Assembly (NCBI GenBank): GCA_009746045.1 | Contig: RPFO01000167.1 | Coordinates: forward strand, 1,543,659 to 1,607,658 | Length of the DNA stretch: 64,000 nt | Source of the DNA: Mesostigma viride | Lineage: Eukaryota > Streptophyta > Mesostigmatophyceae > Mesostigmatales > Mesostigmataceae | Direction of reading: 5' to 3' | Part shown: in pieces, positions 28,578 through 43,500 of the stretch | Numbering within the stretch: the stretch's first letter is position 1 | Layout of the letters: every line of letters starts with the position of its first letter | Translations under genes and position numbers: made by a program | Notes under the pieces: model-generated | What the model was told of the DNA's origin: nothing | The model's input: the letters and a program-made list of their open reading frames with translations, nothing else | Databases searched by the model: none

Positions 28578-31500
28578 CTGAGGGATGACGCAGACAGGGA
28601 TATGGAAGTGGCAGAACAGGGTCATAGCTGCAGTAATTGGCGTTGCAAGTCACGGTAGAACAAACCCGACATCCAAGACTAAGGAGGCCTGACGAGGGAG
28701 ATGATTCACACCGAGGGAAATGATTGGCCCAGTGTGCAAATCTACAAAACAGACGAGTAGATCCGGAAGGTCCAAGCCCTAACGCACATGCCCAAGCGGA
28801 TGCATAGGAGTGATAGGACCCCTGCGGGAAATAGCATTCACTGCACACCTCCTCGGCACCAACTTGCTTCTGGGCCTATCCCTTATGCGGGAAATAGCAT
28901 TCACTGCACACCTCCTCGGCACCAACTTGCTTCTGGGCCTATCCCTTATGCGGGAAATAGCATTCACTGCACACCTCCTCGGCACCAACTTGCTTCTGGG
29001 CCTATCCCTTAGTACAGCGGACCACGGTACACGACATCCCACCACCTTCCATTCCTGCACTTGGCAACCGGCACATCGGCCGACATCCCACCACCTTCCA
29101 TTCCTGCACTTGGCAACCGGCACATCGGCCGACATCCCACCACCTTCCATTCCTGCACTTGGCAACCGGCACATCGGCCGACATCCCACCACCTTCCATT
29201 CCTGCACTTGGCAACCGGCACATCGGCCGTATCTGGTGATACAACACCACCGTAAGGAGTTCAAAAGCTATTTAGTACACCGTAGCGGACGGCGGCCCCC
29301 TCACCTTGCGCTCCTGCCCTTGGTAGGAATAGACCACCTCCAGTTGCTTGGGCTCGTCGGGGCAAGGGTCGCAAAAGCCGATGAGACCCGACATGTGGAG
29401 ACCCGGGTGGATCTGACGCGAGGAAAAATCGAGGGTTGAAAGAAGGGAGGGGTAGAAAATTCGTTTGTTTCACGCACCGAGTGACGGATGGGCGAGGAAG
29501 CGTAGCAGGGGACGTCACCCACCCATCACCGGTCGATGAGGTTAGAATATGTGTATGGTTCCCGGCTGTGGTGGGTCTAATGTTTGATGAAAGATACACG
29601 GGGGCACCAACTACCAAGCTCCCACCAACTAGGAGGGAAAAGACAACTTTGTTTCCCAGCTCGGGGTGGATAAAGAATGGGGCAAGAGGCGCTCGAATAA
29701 AAGGGGGCATCACCCACCAATTAACCACCGAGAAGACTGGGAAAGATCTCTTGTTTCCCAGCTCGGGGATCAGGTCAAAGCCCCCGGGAGGAACAGAACC
29801 AATGGACTTGGGAAGAACGGGAGGAGACTGCAAACAAGATAAGTTAGGTCCCCTTAGTGGCTTGGAGGGGAGGGTTGAGGTGAGAGTATCGACCAGCAGC
29901 CGAGCTAGACAAAAGGGGGCATGGCCCATGGCTGAGCAGGAAAAGGGAGGAATCCATGACTACCATCACGGGAGCATATGGGTCAGCATGACACCACAGG
30001 AAACACACAGTAAACATCTCCACACAACAAAAATCAAAACAAACTTGGTCCCAAACCCTACCATACCCTGCAACATCTGACAAACTGCCCGCAACATTCA
30101 CACATTCTCCCCGTAAAGACACAATTCAGCCGAGGCATCATTATAACTATTATTATCATTATTATTATTAGTCAGCAAAGACATAATTCAGTATGCACCA
30201 AAGGTTCCCCGCACCTTCCATAAAGAGTGCATGCACCTCAGCCCCACCCACCCGCAGCTGGCCACAACCATCCCATAAATAGTGCATGCACCACAGCCCA
30301 GCCCACCCGCAGGTGGCAACGGCAACACACCGTTCAAGTGCCATTCCACCCACCCGCAGCTGGCCGCTATCCACCATGAACTGGAGCGGGATGGTAACGT
30401 CCAGCGTGGGGAAGGGGAGCCCGTCACGGTACAAATGCCGCCGCCCGCCACGCTGCCGCCGGCTACGGTCCCTCCTCTCACCACCATTACCTCCTCCTCC
30501 ACCACCACCACCACCACCACCACCACCACCACCACCACCACCACCACCGCCACCTGCTCCGCCCCCTTCCCGCCCTTCTTCAGCCTCCTCCTCGTCATCA
30601 TCATCATCATCATCCTCTTCTTCGCTCGATGACTCATAACCCGAGGGCTGCCACCACGAACCCCCCGCCCCTCTCCAGCTGCTCCCCTCGCCCGAACGTG
30701 TCGACCGAAGGTTCCCGAACGTGGCGGACAGAATTAGCAACGCGGGCGGGCCCCCCCGCGCCTCCCGCGCCTTCTCCTCCTCCTGCTTGCGTTCCGCGCC
30801 AGGTGTCATCAGCGCCTGCGCTTCGGACGCGGACCGCCGACCCTCCTCCACTCGCTCGATGGAGGAGGAACGAAGCTCCTGCCGCCGCTGCAGCCGGCGC
30901 CAGCGCGCGAGCGGCCGGAGTACGAACCGCTGCGTGGTGGCGATGACGTCATTCATGGCCGTTAATGACATCATAAGGGGGTGAGACGCGGCATCAAGGC
31001 AAAAAACTCGTTGGTCAGGTTTTGTTCAGACCCCGCAACACGCCTGTGCCGAGTTAAGTCAGGTTTGATCCATCCAGCCCCGAATACGCGCGTTGGGTTC
31101 CAATTCTGATTTTAATCTATTTGCACCCAATCTTCCTCAACCAATCAATACGCATGTACCCATTACCCTCAAACCATAGAATATCCCTCGTACCCAGAAA
31201 CAGCCGTGTGGAGTTCTTCGGTCCAATTTTCTTAGGTTCAACTTTCCCCCTCGCCTCGGCCATCATCCTATATTATCGCATGGTCCTATACTAGAGCAGA
31301 ATGAACAAGCCCCCGCCTCATCACCTTGGCCACCGCGTTCAATAAAGAAAGGGACTCAAGGAATCCACCACGTACCCCCTCACCTTGGCCATCACGTTAC
31401 TTTACCCCATTCAATTCACGTTGGACAATGTTTATTTGAAACATGTCCTGTGAAAATCTCCTCCCTCACGTTGGCTATCACATAATATATTTGATAAGAA

Positions 31501-34500
31501 CTATAGTAGTATTATAATTGTATAAAACTAAATATATAACCAAATAAACATGCCCCCCCCCTCACCTTGGTGGCGGCAACCGCAAGTGCGGGCAGGAGAT
31601 ACGCCGAGACGAGCGTGGTGGGCGAGAAGGCGTGCGCGACCAGGATGGGGAAGGTGAACTTGTAGCTGCCCGCGTGGAAGCGCAGCTTCCACAGTATGCC
31701 CTGCATCGCGTCTAGCACCACGCCCATCCCCAGCGTGCTCTCCTTCGACAGCCGCCGGTTGCAGCCCGCCTCCAGGCTCATGCCATTGCTGGCATCCGGG
31801 CATGGACGTGAGGACACGGTGACAGATAAAAAAATAGTAAAAACAAAGTAATCCTAAACGCAAAGGGAATGGCAGTGAACATAACGGAAATGCCAGACAA
31901 GAATGCAAGGGCACGGTGGAGATGGACGCAAATGACTGCCAGACAGAATTCAATGAATGCCTCTCTAACAGATGCTCCTTCAATTAATGACCCTACAACG
32001 AATGCCCCATGGAGCCAAGATACCAGAGACGTGCCGATTCCATGATCCCCCTCTCAGGTGTCGACTGGTGGCACTGTCAGCTGCCAAAACATCCCATTCA
32101 TAGTCTCCTGCAGAGCTTTCTGGCACGTCATCCGTCAGGCACCCCAAAAATCTCCTTACAGCCTTCAAGGAAACATTAGCTCAGCCTAAAAATGGGAAGT
32201 ATGGACATCGGGAAGAGGCTAAACTTCACTGCGGCGACCTCTCAAATGCCTTTAGTTCAAGAAGTGAAAAAGGGAGCGTGCCCAGCCAGCCACGAGCCAT
32301 GTCCGGGGAAACCGACACCCCCCCCCCCCGGACGTACGTTGTCAGCTTGGCAGTGAGTGTGGCGGTGACTTTCTTCGTCAGCTTGCGGTAGACGGAGCCG
32401 GTGGCGCCGGTCACGTCCATGCCCACCTGGCCAGGTGGCCCCGGCCAGAAATAGATACCACCACATGAATTGCGACGATTCAGGGTTAGTCAATAACACG
32501 AGGGTAAGGTAACTATAAGGTAAGGTAACAATAAGGTAAGTCACGAGAGAGGTACTGGGTTAGTCAATAGCACAAGGATAAGGTAACTATAAGGTAAGGT
32601 AACTATAAGGTAAGTCACGAGAGAGGTACTGGTTTAGTCAATAACACGAGGGTAAGGTAACTATAAGGTAAGGTAACAATAAGGTAAGTCACGAGAGAGG
32701 TACTGGGTTAGTCAATAGCACAAGGGTAAGGTAACTATAAGGTAAGGCAACAATAAGGTAAGTCACGAGAGAGGTACTGGGTTAGTCAATAACACAAGGA
32801 TAAGGTAACTATAAGGTAAGGTAACTATAAGGTAAGTCACGAGAGAGGTACTGGTTTAGTCAATAACACAAGGATAAGGTAACAATAAGGTAAGTCACGA
32901 GAGAGGTACTGGTTTAGTCAATAACACGAGGGTAAGGTAACAATAAGGTAAGGTAACAATAAGGTAAGTCACGAGAGAGGTACTGGGTTAGTCAATAACA
33001 CGAGGATAAGGTAACTATAAGGTAAGGTAACAATAAGGTAAGTCACGAGAGAGGTACTGGGTTAGTCAATAACACAAGGGTAAGGTAACTATAAGGTAAG
33101 GTAACTATAAGGTAAGTCACGAGAGAGGTACTGGGTTAGTCAATAACACAAGGGTAAGGTAACTATAAGGTAAGGTAACAATAAGGTAAGTCACGAGAGA
33201 GGTACTGGGTTAGTCAATAACACGAGGATAAGGTAACTATAAGGTAAGTCACGAGAGAGGTACTGGGTTAGTCAATAACACAAGGGTAAGGTAACTATAA
33301 GGTAAGGTAACAATAAGGTAAGTCACGAGAGAGGTACTGGGTTAGTCAATAACACAAGGATAAGGTAACAATAAGGTAAGGTAACTATAAGGTAAGTCAC
33401 GAGAGAGGTACTGGGTTAGTCAATAACACGAGGGTAAGGTAACTATAAGGTAAGTCACGAGAGAGGTACTGGGTTAGTCAATAACACGAGGGTAAGGTAA
33501 CTATAAGGTAAGGTAACAATGAGGTAAGTCACGAGAGAGGTACTGGGTTAGTCAATAACACGAGGGTAAGGTAACTATAAGGTAAGTCACGAGAGAGGTA
33601 CTGGGTTAGTCAATAACACGAGGGTAAGGTAACAATAAGGTAAGGTAACAATAAGGTAAGTCACGAGAGAGGTACTGGGTTAGTCAATAACACAAGGGTA
33701 AGGTAACAATAAGGTAAGTCACGAGAGAGGTACTGGGTTAGTCAATAACACAAGGGTAAGGTAACAATAAGGTAAGTCACGAGAGAGGTACTGGGTTAGT
33801 CAATAACACAAGGGTAAGGTAACAATAAGGTAAGTCACGAGAGAGGTACTGGGTTAGTCAATAACACAAGGGTAAGGTAACTATAAGGTAAGTCACGAGA
33901 GAGGTACTGGGTTAGTCAATAACACGAGGGTAAGGTAACAATAAGGTAAGTCACGAGAGAGGTACTGGGTTAGTCAATAACACAAGGATAAGGTAACTAT
34001 AAGGTAAGGTAACAATAAGGTAAGTCACGAGAGAGGTACTGGGTTAGTCAATAACACAAGGGTAAGGTAACAATAAGGTAAGTCACGAGAGAGGTACTGG
34101 GTTAGTCAATAACACGAGGATAAGGTAACTATAAGGTAAGGTAACAATAAGGTAAGTCACGAGAGAGGTACTGGGTTAGTCAATAACACAAGGATAAGGT
34201 AACAATAAGGTAAGGTAACAATAAGGTAAGTCACGAGAGAGGTACTGGGTTAGTCAATAACACAAGGGTAAGGTAACAATAAGGTAAGTCACGAGAGAGG
34301 TACTGGGTTAGTCAATAACACAAGGGTAAGGTAACAATAAGGTAAGTCACGAGAGAGGTACTGGGTTAGTCAATAACACAAGGGTAAGGTAACAATAAGG
34401 TAAGTCACGAGAGAGGTACTGGGTTAGTCAATAACACAAGGATAAGGTAACTATAAGGTAAGGTAACAATAAGGTAAGTCACGAGAGAGGTACTGGGTTA

Positions 34501-37500
34501 GTCAATAACACGAGGGTAAGGTAACTATAAGGTAAGTCACGAGAGAGGTACTGGGTTAGTCAATAACACGAGGGTAAGGTAACAATAAGGTAAGTCACGA
34601 GAGAGGTACTGGGTTAGTCAATAACACGAGGGTAAGGTAACAATAAGGTAAGGTAACAATAAGGTAAGTCACGAGAGAGGTACTGGGTTAGTCAATAACA
34701 CAAGGGTAAGGTAACAATAAGGTAAGTCACGAGAGAGGTACTGGGTTAGTCAATAACACAAGGGTAAGGTAACAATAAGGTAAGTCACGAGAGAGGTACT
34801 GGGTTAGTCAATAACACAAGGGTAAGGTAACTATAAGGTAAGTCACGAGAGAGGTACTGGGTTAGTCAATAACACAAGGGTAAGGTAACAATAAGGTAAG
34901 TCACGAGAGAGGTACTGGGTTAGTCAATAACACGAGGGTAAGGTAACAATAAGGTAAGGTAACAATAAGGTACGTCACGAGAGAGGTACTGGGTTAGTCA
35001 ATAACACAAGGGTAAGGTAACGATAAGGTAAGGTAACAATAAGGTAAGTCACGAGAGAGGTACTGGGTTAGTCAATAACACGAGGGTAAGGTAACTATAA
35101 GGTAAGTCACGAGAGAGGTACTGGGTTAGTCAATAACACGAGGGTAAGGTAACTATAAGGTAAGTCACGAGAGAGGTACTGGGTTAGTCAATAACACGAG
35201 GGTAAGGTAACTATAAGGTAAGGTAACAATAAGGTAAGTCACGAGAGAGGTACTGGGTTAGTCAATAACACGAGGGTAAGGTAACTATAAGGTAAGGTAA
35301 CAATAAGGTAAGTCACGAGAGAGGTACTGGGTTAGTCAATAACACGAGGGTAAGGTAACAATAAGGTAAGGTAACAATAAGGTAAGTCACGAGAGAGGTA
35401 CTGGGTTAGTCAATAACACAAGGGTAAGGTAACAATAAGGTAAGTCACGAGAGAGGTACTGGGTTAGTCAATAACACAAGGGTAAGGTAACTATAAGGTA
35501 AGTCACGAGAGAGGTACTGGGTTAGTCAATAACACAAGGGTAAGGTAACTATAAGGTAAGGTAACAATAAGGTAAGTCACGAGAGAGGTACTGGGTTAGT
35601 CAATAACACAAGGGTAAGGTAACAATAAGGTAAGGTAACAATAAGGTAAGTCACGAGAGAGGTACTGGGTTAGTCAATAACACGAGGGTAAGGTAACAAT
35701 AAGGTAAGGTAACAATAAGGTAAGTCACGAGAGAGGTACTGGGTTAGTCAATAACACAAGGGTAAGGTAACTATAAGGTAAGGTAACAATAAGGTAAGTC
35801 ACGAGAGAGGTACTGGGTTAGTCAATAACACAAGGGTAAGGTAACAATAAGGTAAGGTAACAATAAGGTAAGTCACGAGAGAGGTACTGGGTTAGTCAAT
35901 AACACAAGGGTAAGGTAACAATAAGGTAAGGTAACAATAAGGTAAGTCACGAGAGAGGTACTGGGTTAGTCAATAACACAAGGGTAAGGTAACTATAAGG
36001 TAAGGTAACAATAAGGTAAGTCACGAGAGAGGTACTGGGTTAGTCAATAGCACAAGGGTAAGGTAACTATAAGGTAAGGTAACAATAAGGTAAGTCACGA
36101 GAGAGGTACTGGGTTAGTCAATAACACAAGGGTAAGGTAACAATAAGGTAAGGTAACAATAAGGTAAGTCACGAGAGAGGTACTGGGTTAGTCAATAACA
36201 CAAGGGTAAGGTAACAATAAGGTAAGGTAACAATAAGGTAAGTCACGAGAGAGGTACTGGGTTAGTCAATAGCACGAGGGTAAGGTAACTATAAGATAAG
36301 GTAACAATAAGGTAAGTCACGAGAGAGGTACTGGGTTAGTCAATAACACAAGGGTAAGGTAACTATAAGGTAAGGTAACAATAAGGTAAGTCACGAGAGA
36401 GGTACTGGGTTAGTCAATAACACGAGGGTAAGGTAACTATAAGGTAAGTCACGAGAGAGGTACTGGGTTAGTCAATAACACAAGGATAAGGTAACTATAA
36501 GGTAAGGTAACAATAAGGTAAGTCACGAGAGAGGTACTGGGTTAGTCAATAACACAAGGGTAAGGTAACAATAAGGTAAGTCACGAGAGAGGTACTGGGT
36601 TAGTCAATAACACGAGGGTAAGGTAACTATAAGGTAAGGTAACAATAAGGTAAGTCACGAGAGAGGTACTGGGTTAGTCAATAACACAAGGGTAAGGTAA
36701 CAATAAGGTAAGTCACGAGAGAGGTACTGGGTTAGTCAATAACACAAGGGTAAGGTAACTATAAGGTAAGGTAACAATAAGGTAAGTCACGAGAGAGGTA
36801 CTGGGTTAGTCAATAACACAAGGGTAAGGTAACTATAAGGTAAGGTAACAATAAGGTAAGTCACGAGAGAGGTACTGGGTTAGTCAATAACACAAGGGTA
36901 AGGTAACAATAAGGTAAGGTAACAATAAGGTAAGTCACGAGAGAGGTACTGGGTTAGTCAATAACACAAGGGTAAGGTAACAATAAGGTAAGGTAACAAT
37001 AAGGTAAGTCACGAGAGAGGTACTGGGTTAGTCAATAACACGAGGGTAAGATAACACGAGGATAAGGTAACAATAAGGTAAGTCACGAGAGAGGTACTGG
37101 GTTAGTCAATAACACAAGGATAAGGTAACTATAAGGTAAGGTAACAATAAGGTAAGTCACGAGAGAGGTACTGGGTTAGTCAATAACACGAGGGTAAGGT
37201 AACAATAAGGTAAGTCACGAGAGAGGTACTGGGTTAGTCAATAACACAAGGGTAAGGTAACTATAAGGTAAGTCACGAGAGAGGTACTGGGTTAGTCAAT
37301 AACACAAGGGTAAGGTAACTATAAGGTAAGGTAACAATAAGGTAAGTCACGAGAGAGGTACTGGGTTAGTCAATAGCACAAGGGTAAGGTAACAATAAGG
37401 TAAGGTAACAATAAGGTAAGTCACGAGAGAGGTACTGGGTTAGTCAATAACACGAGGGTAAGGTAACTATAAGGTAAGGTAACAATAAGGTAAGTCACGA

Positions 37501-40500
37501 GAGAGGTACTGGGTTAGTCAATAACACGAGGGTAAGGTAACAATAAGGTAAGGTAACAATAAGGTAAGTCACGAGAGAGGTACTGGGTTAGTCAATAACA
37601 CAAGGGTAAGGTAACAATAAGGTAAGTCACGAGAGAGGTACTGGGTTAGTCAATAACACGAGGGTAAGGTAACAATAAGGTAAGTCACGAGAGAGGTACT
37701 GGGTTAGTCAATAACACAAGGGTAAGGTAACTATAAGGTAAGTCACGAGAGAGGTACTGGGTTAGTCAATAACACAAGGGTAAGGTAACTATAAGGTAAG
37801 GTAACAATAAGGTAAGTCACGAGAGAGGTACTGGGTTAGTCAATAACACAAGGATAAGGTAACAATAAGGTAAGTCACGAGAGAGGTACTGGGTTAGTCA
37901 ATAACACAAGGGTAAGGTAACTATAAGGTAAGGTAACAATAAGGTAAGTCACGAGAGAGGTACTGGGTTAGTCAATAACACAAGGGTAAGGTAACTATAA
38001 GGTAAGTCACGAGAGAGGTACTGGGTTAGTCAATAACACAAGGGTAAGGTAACTATAAGGTAAGGTAACAATAAGGTAAGTCACGAGAGAGGTACTGGGT
38101 TAGTCAATAACACAAGGATAAGGTAACAATAAGGTAAGTCACGAGAGAGGTACTGGGTTAGTCAATAACACAAGGATAAGGTAACTATAAGGTAAGGTAA
38201 CAATAAGGTAAGTCACGAGAGAGGTACTGGGTTAGTCAATAACACAAGGGTAAGGTAACAATAAGGTAAGGTAACAATAAGGTAAGTCACGAGAGAGGTA
38301 CTGGGTTAGTCAATAACACAAGGGTAAGGTAACTATAAGGTAAGGTAACAATAAGGTAAGTCACGAGAGAGGTACTGGGTTAGTCAATAACACAAGGGTA
38401 AGGTAACTATAAGGTAAGGTAACAATAAGGTAAGTCACGAGAGAGGTACTGGGTTAGTCAATAACACAAGGGTAAGGTAACTATAAGGTAAGTCACGAGA
38501 GAGGTACTGGGTTAGTCAATAACACAAGGGTAAGGTAACTATAAGGTAAGGTAACAATAAGGTAAGTCACGAGAGAGGTACTGGGTTAGTCAATAACACA
38601 AGGGTAAGGTAACAATAAGGTAAGTCACGAGAGAGGTACTGGGTTAGTCAATAACACAAGGGTAAGGTAACTATAAGGTAAGTCACGAGAGAGGTACTGG
38701 GTTAGTCAATAACACGAGGATAAGGTAACTATAAGGTAAGGTAACAATAAGGTAAGTCACGAGAGAGGTACTGGGTTAGTCAATAACACAAGGGTAAGGT
38801 AACAATAAGGTAAGTCACGAGAGAGGTACTGGGTTAGTCAATAACACGAGGGTAAGGTAACTATAAGGTAAGGTAACAATAAGGTAAGTCACGAGAGAGG
38901 TACTGGGTTAGTCAATAACACAAGGGTAAGGTAACAATAAGGTAAGTCACGAGAGAGGTACTGGGTTAGTCAATAACACAAGGGTAAGGTAACTATAAGG
39001 TAAGGTAACAATAAGGTAAGTCACGAGAGAGGTACTGGGTTAGTCAATAACACGAGGGTAAGGTAACAATAAGGTAAGTCACGAGAGAGGTACTGGGTTA
39101 GTCAATAACACAAGGGTAAGGTAACAATAAGGTAAGTCACGAGAGAGGTACTGGGTTAGTCAATAACACAAGGTAAGGTAACAATAAGGTAAGGTAACAA
39201 TAAGGTAAGTCACGAGAGAGGTACTGGGTTAGTCAATAACACAAGGGTAAGGTAACTATAAGGTAAGGTAACAATAAGGTAAGTCACGAGAGAGGTACTG
39301 GGTTAGTCAATAACACGAGGGTAAGGTAACAATAAGGTAAGTCACGAGAGAGGTACTGGGTTAGTCAATAACACAAGGGTAAGGTAACAATAAGGTAAGG
39401 TAACAATAAGGTAAGTCACGAGAGAGGTACTGGGTTAGTCAATAACACAAGGGTAAGGTAACTATAAGGTAAGGTAACAATAAGGTAAGTCACGAGAGAG
39501 GTACTGGGTTAGTCAATAACACGAGGATAAGGTAACAATAAGGTAAGTCACGAGAGAGGTACTGGGTTAGTCAATAACACAAGGGTAAGGTAACTATAAG
39601 GTAAGGTAACAATAAGGTAAGTCACGAGAGAGGTACTGGGTTAGTCAAAAACACAAGGGTAAGGTAACAATAAGGTAAGGTAACAATAAGGTAAGTCACG
39701 AGAGAGGTACTGGGTTAGTCAATAACACGAGGGTAAGGTAACTATAAGGTAAGTCACGAGAGAGGTACTGGGTTAGTCAATAACACCAGGGTAAGGTAAC
39801 AATAAGGTAAGGTAACAATAAGGTAAGTCACGAGAGAGGTACTGGGTTAGTCAATAACACAAGGGTAAGGTAACTATAAGGTAAGGTAACAATAAGGTAA
39901 GTCACGAGAGAGGTACTGGGTTAGTCAATAACACGAGGATAAGGTAACAATAAGGTAAGTCACGAGAGAGGTACTGGGTTAGTCAATAACACAAGGGTAA
40001 GGTAACAATAAGGTAAGGTAACAATAAGGTAAGTCACGAGAGAGGTACTGGGTTAGTCAATAACACAAGGATAAGGTAACTATAAGGTAAGGTAACAATA
40101 AGGTAAGTCACGAGAGAGGTACTGGGTTAGTCAATAACACAAGGGTAAGGTAACTATAAGGTAAGTCACGAGAGAGGTACTGGGTTAGTCAATAACACAA
40201 GGGTAAGGTAACTATAAGGTAAGGTAACAATAAGGTAAGTCACGAGAGAGGTACTGGGTTAGTCAATAACACAAGGGTAAGGTAACAATAAGGTAAGTCA
40301 CGAGAGAGGTACTGGGTTAGTCAATAACACGAGGGTAAGGTAACTATAAGGTAAGGTAACTATAAGGTAAGTCACGAGAGAGGTACTGGGTTAGTCAATA
40401 ACACGAGGGTAAGGTAACTATAAGGTAAGTCACGAGAGAGGTACTGGGTTAGTCAATAACACAAGGGTAAGGTAACTATAAGGTAAGGTAACAATAAGGT

Positions 40501-43500
40501 AAGTCACGAGAGAGGTACTGGGTTAGTCAATAACACAAGGGTAAGGTAACAATAAGGTAAGGTAACAATAAGGTAAGTCACGAGAGAGGTACTGGGTTAG
40601 TCAATAACACAAGGGTAAGGTAACAATAAGGTAAGGTAACAATAAGGTAAGTCACGAGAGAGGTACTGGGTTAGTCAATAACACGAGGTAAGGTAACAAT
40701 AAGGTAAGTCACGAGAGAGGTACTGGGTTAGTCAATAACACAAGGGTAAGGTAACAATAAGGTAAGTCACGAGAGAGGTACTGGGTTAGTCAATAACACA
40801 AGGATAAGGTAACAATAAGGTAAGGTAACAATAAGGTAAGTCACGAGAGAGGTACTGGGTTAGTCAATAACACGAGGGTAAGGTAACAATAAGGTAAGTC
40901 ACGAGAGAGGTACTGGGTTAGTCAATAACACAAGGGTAAGGTAACAATAAGGTAAGGTAACAATAAGGTAAGTCACGAGAGAGGTACTGGGTTAGTCAAT
41001 AACACAAGGGTAAGGTAACAATAAGGTAAGGTAACAATAAGGTAAGTCACGAGAGAGGTACTGGGTTAGTCAATAACACAAGGGTAAGGTAACTATAAGG
41101 TAAGGTAACAATAAGGTAAGTCACGAGAGAGGTACTGGGTTAGTCAATAACACGAGGGTAAGGTAACTATAAGGTAAGGTAACAATAAGGTAAGTCACGA
41201 GAGAGGTACTGGGTTAGTCAATAACACAAGGGTAAGGTAACTATAAGGTAAGGTAACAATAAGGTAAGTCACGAGAGAGGTACTGGGTTAGTCAATAACA
41301 CGAGGGTAAGGTAACAATAAGGTAAGGTAACAATAAGGTAAGTCACGAGAGAGGTACTGGGTTAGTCAATAACACGAGGTAAGGTAACAAAAGGTAAGGT
41401 AACAATAAGGTAAGTCACGAGAGAGGTACTGGGTTAGTCAATAACACAAGGGTAAGGTAACAATAAGGTAAGGTAACAATAAGGTAAGTCACGAGAGAGG
41501 TACTGGGTTAGTCAATAACACGAGGGTAAGGTAACAATAAGGTAAGGTAACAATAAGGTAAGTCACGAGAGAGGTACTGGGTTAGTCAATAACACAAGGG
41601 TAAGGTAACTATAAGGTAAGGTAACAATAAGGTAAGTCACGAGAGAGGTACTGGGTTAGTCAATAACACAAGGGTAAGGTAACTATAAGGTAAGGTAACA
41701 ATAAGGTAAGTCACGAGAGAGGTACTGGGTTAGTCAATAACACGAGGGTAAGGTAACTATAAGGTAAGTCACGAGAGAGGTACTGGGTTAGTCAATAACA
41801 CAAGGGTAAGGTAACATAAGGTAAGGTAACAATAAGGTAAGTCACGAGAGAGGTACTGGGTTAGTCAATAACACAAGGGTAAGGTAACTATAAGGTAAGG
41901 TAACAATAAGGTAAGTCACGAGAGAGGTACTGGGTTAGTCAATAACACAAGGTAAGGTAACTATAAGGTAAGGTAACAATAAGGTAAGTCACGAGAGAGG
42001 TACTGGGTTAGTCAATAACACAAGGGTAAGGTAACAATAAGGTAAGGTAACAATAAGGTAAGTCACGAGAGAGGTACTGGGTTAGTCAATAACACAAGGG
42101 TAAGGTAACTATAAGGTAAGGTAACAATAAGGTAAGTCACGAGAGAGGTACTGGGTTAGTCAATAACACGAGGGTAAGGTAACAATAAGGTAAGTCACGA
42201 GAGAGGTACTGGGTTAGTCAATAACACAGGGTAAGGTAACAATAAGGTAAGTCACGAGAGAGGTACTGGGTTAGTCAATAACACAAGGGTAAGGTAACTA
42301 TAAGGTAAGGTAACAATAAGGTAAGTCACGAGAGAGGTACTGGGTTAGTCAATAACACAAGGGTAAGGTAACAATAAGGTAAGGTAACAATAAGGTAAGT
42401 CACGAGAGAGGTACTGGGTTAGTCAATAACACAAGGGTAAGGTAACTATAAGGTAAGGTAACAATAAGGTAAGTCACGAGAGAGGTACTGGGTTAGTCAA
42501 TAACACAAGGGTAAGGTAACTATAAGGTAAGGTAACAATAAGGTAAGTCACGAGAGAGGTACTGGGTTAGTCAATAACACAAGGGTAAGGTAACTATAAG
42601 GTAAGTCACGAGAGAGGTACTGGGTTAGTCAATAACACAAGGGTAAGGTAACTATAAGGTAAGGTAACAATAAGGTAAGTCACGAGAGAGGTACTGGGTT
42701 AGTCAATAACACAAGGGTAAGGTAACAATAAGGTAAGTCACGAGAGAGGTACTGGGTTAGTCAATAACACAAGGGTAAGGTAACTATAAGGTAAGTCACG
42801 AGAGAGGTACTGGGTTAGTCAATAACACGAGGATAAGGTAACTATAAGGTAAGGTAACAATAAGGTAAGTCACGAGAGAGGTACTGGGTTAGTCAATAAC
42901 ACAAGGGTAAGGTAACAATAAGGTAAGTCACGAGAGAGGTACTGGGTTAGTCAATAACACGAGGGTAAGGTAACTATAAGGTAAGGTAACAATAAGGTAA
43001 GTCACGAGAGAGGTACTGGGTTAGTCAATAACACAAGGGTAAGGTAACAATAAGGTAAGTCACGAGAGAGGTACTGGGTTAGTCAATAACACAAGGGTAA
43101 GGTAACAATAAGGTAAGTCACGAGAGAGGTACTGGGTTAGTCAATAACACAAGGGTAAGGTAACAATAAGGTAAGTCACGAGAGAGGTACTGGGTTAGTC
43201 AATAACACGAGGGTAAGGTAACAATAAGGTAAGGTAACAATAAGGTAAGTCACGAGAGAGGTACTGGGTTAGTCAATAGCACAAGGGTAAGGTAACAATA
43301 AGGTAAGTCACGAGAGAGGTACTGGGTTAGTCAATAGCACGAGGGTAAGGTAACTATAAGGTAAGGTAACAATAAGGTAAGTCACGAGAGAGGTACTGGG
43401 TTAGTCAATAACACGAGGGTAAGGTAACAATAAGGTAAGTCACGAGAGAGGTACTGGGTTAGTCAATAACACAAGGGTAAGGTAACAATAAGGTAAGTCA

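Larger units (their letters stand above)
28578..29304 (-). other. DNAJC11-like intron 9 with two minisatellites
   Basis: This is a 727-nt intron, donor GTGAGG, containing the 63-bp x3 and 49-bp x4 arrays. Confidence 0.75.

Noticed and set aside
29261-29929. 222-codon minus-strand frame over DNAJC11-like exon 9
   Set aside because: It reads exon 9 in the wrong frame. The correct frame gives the GFCDPCP block within 29305-29412.
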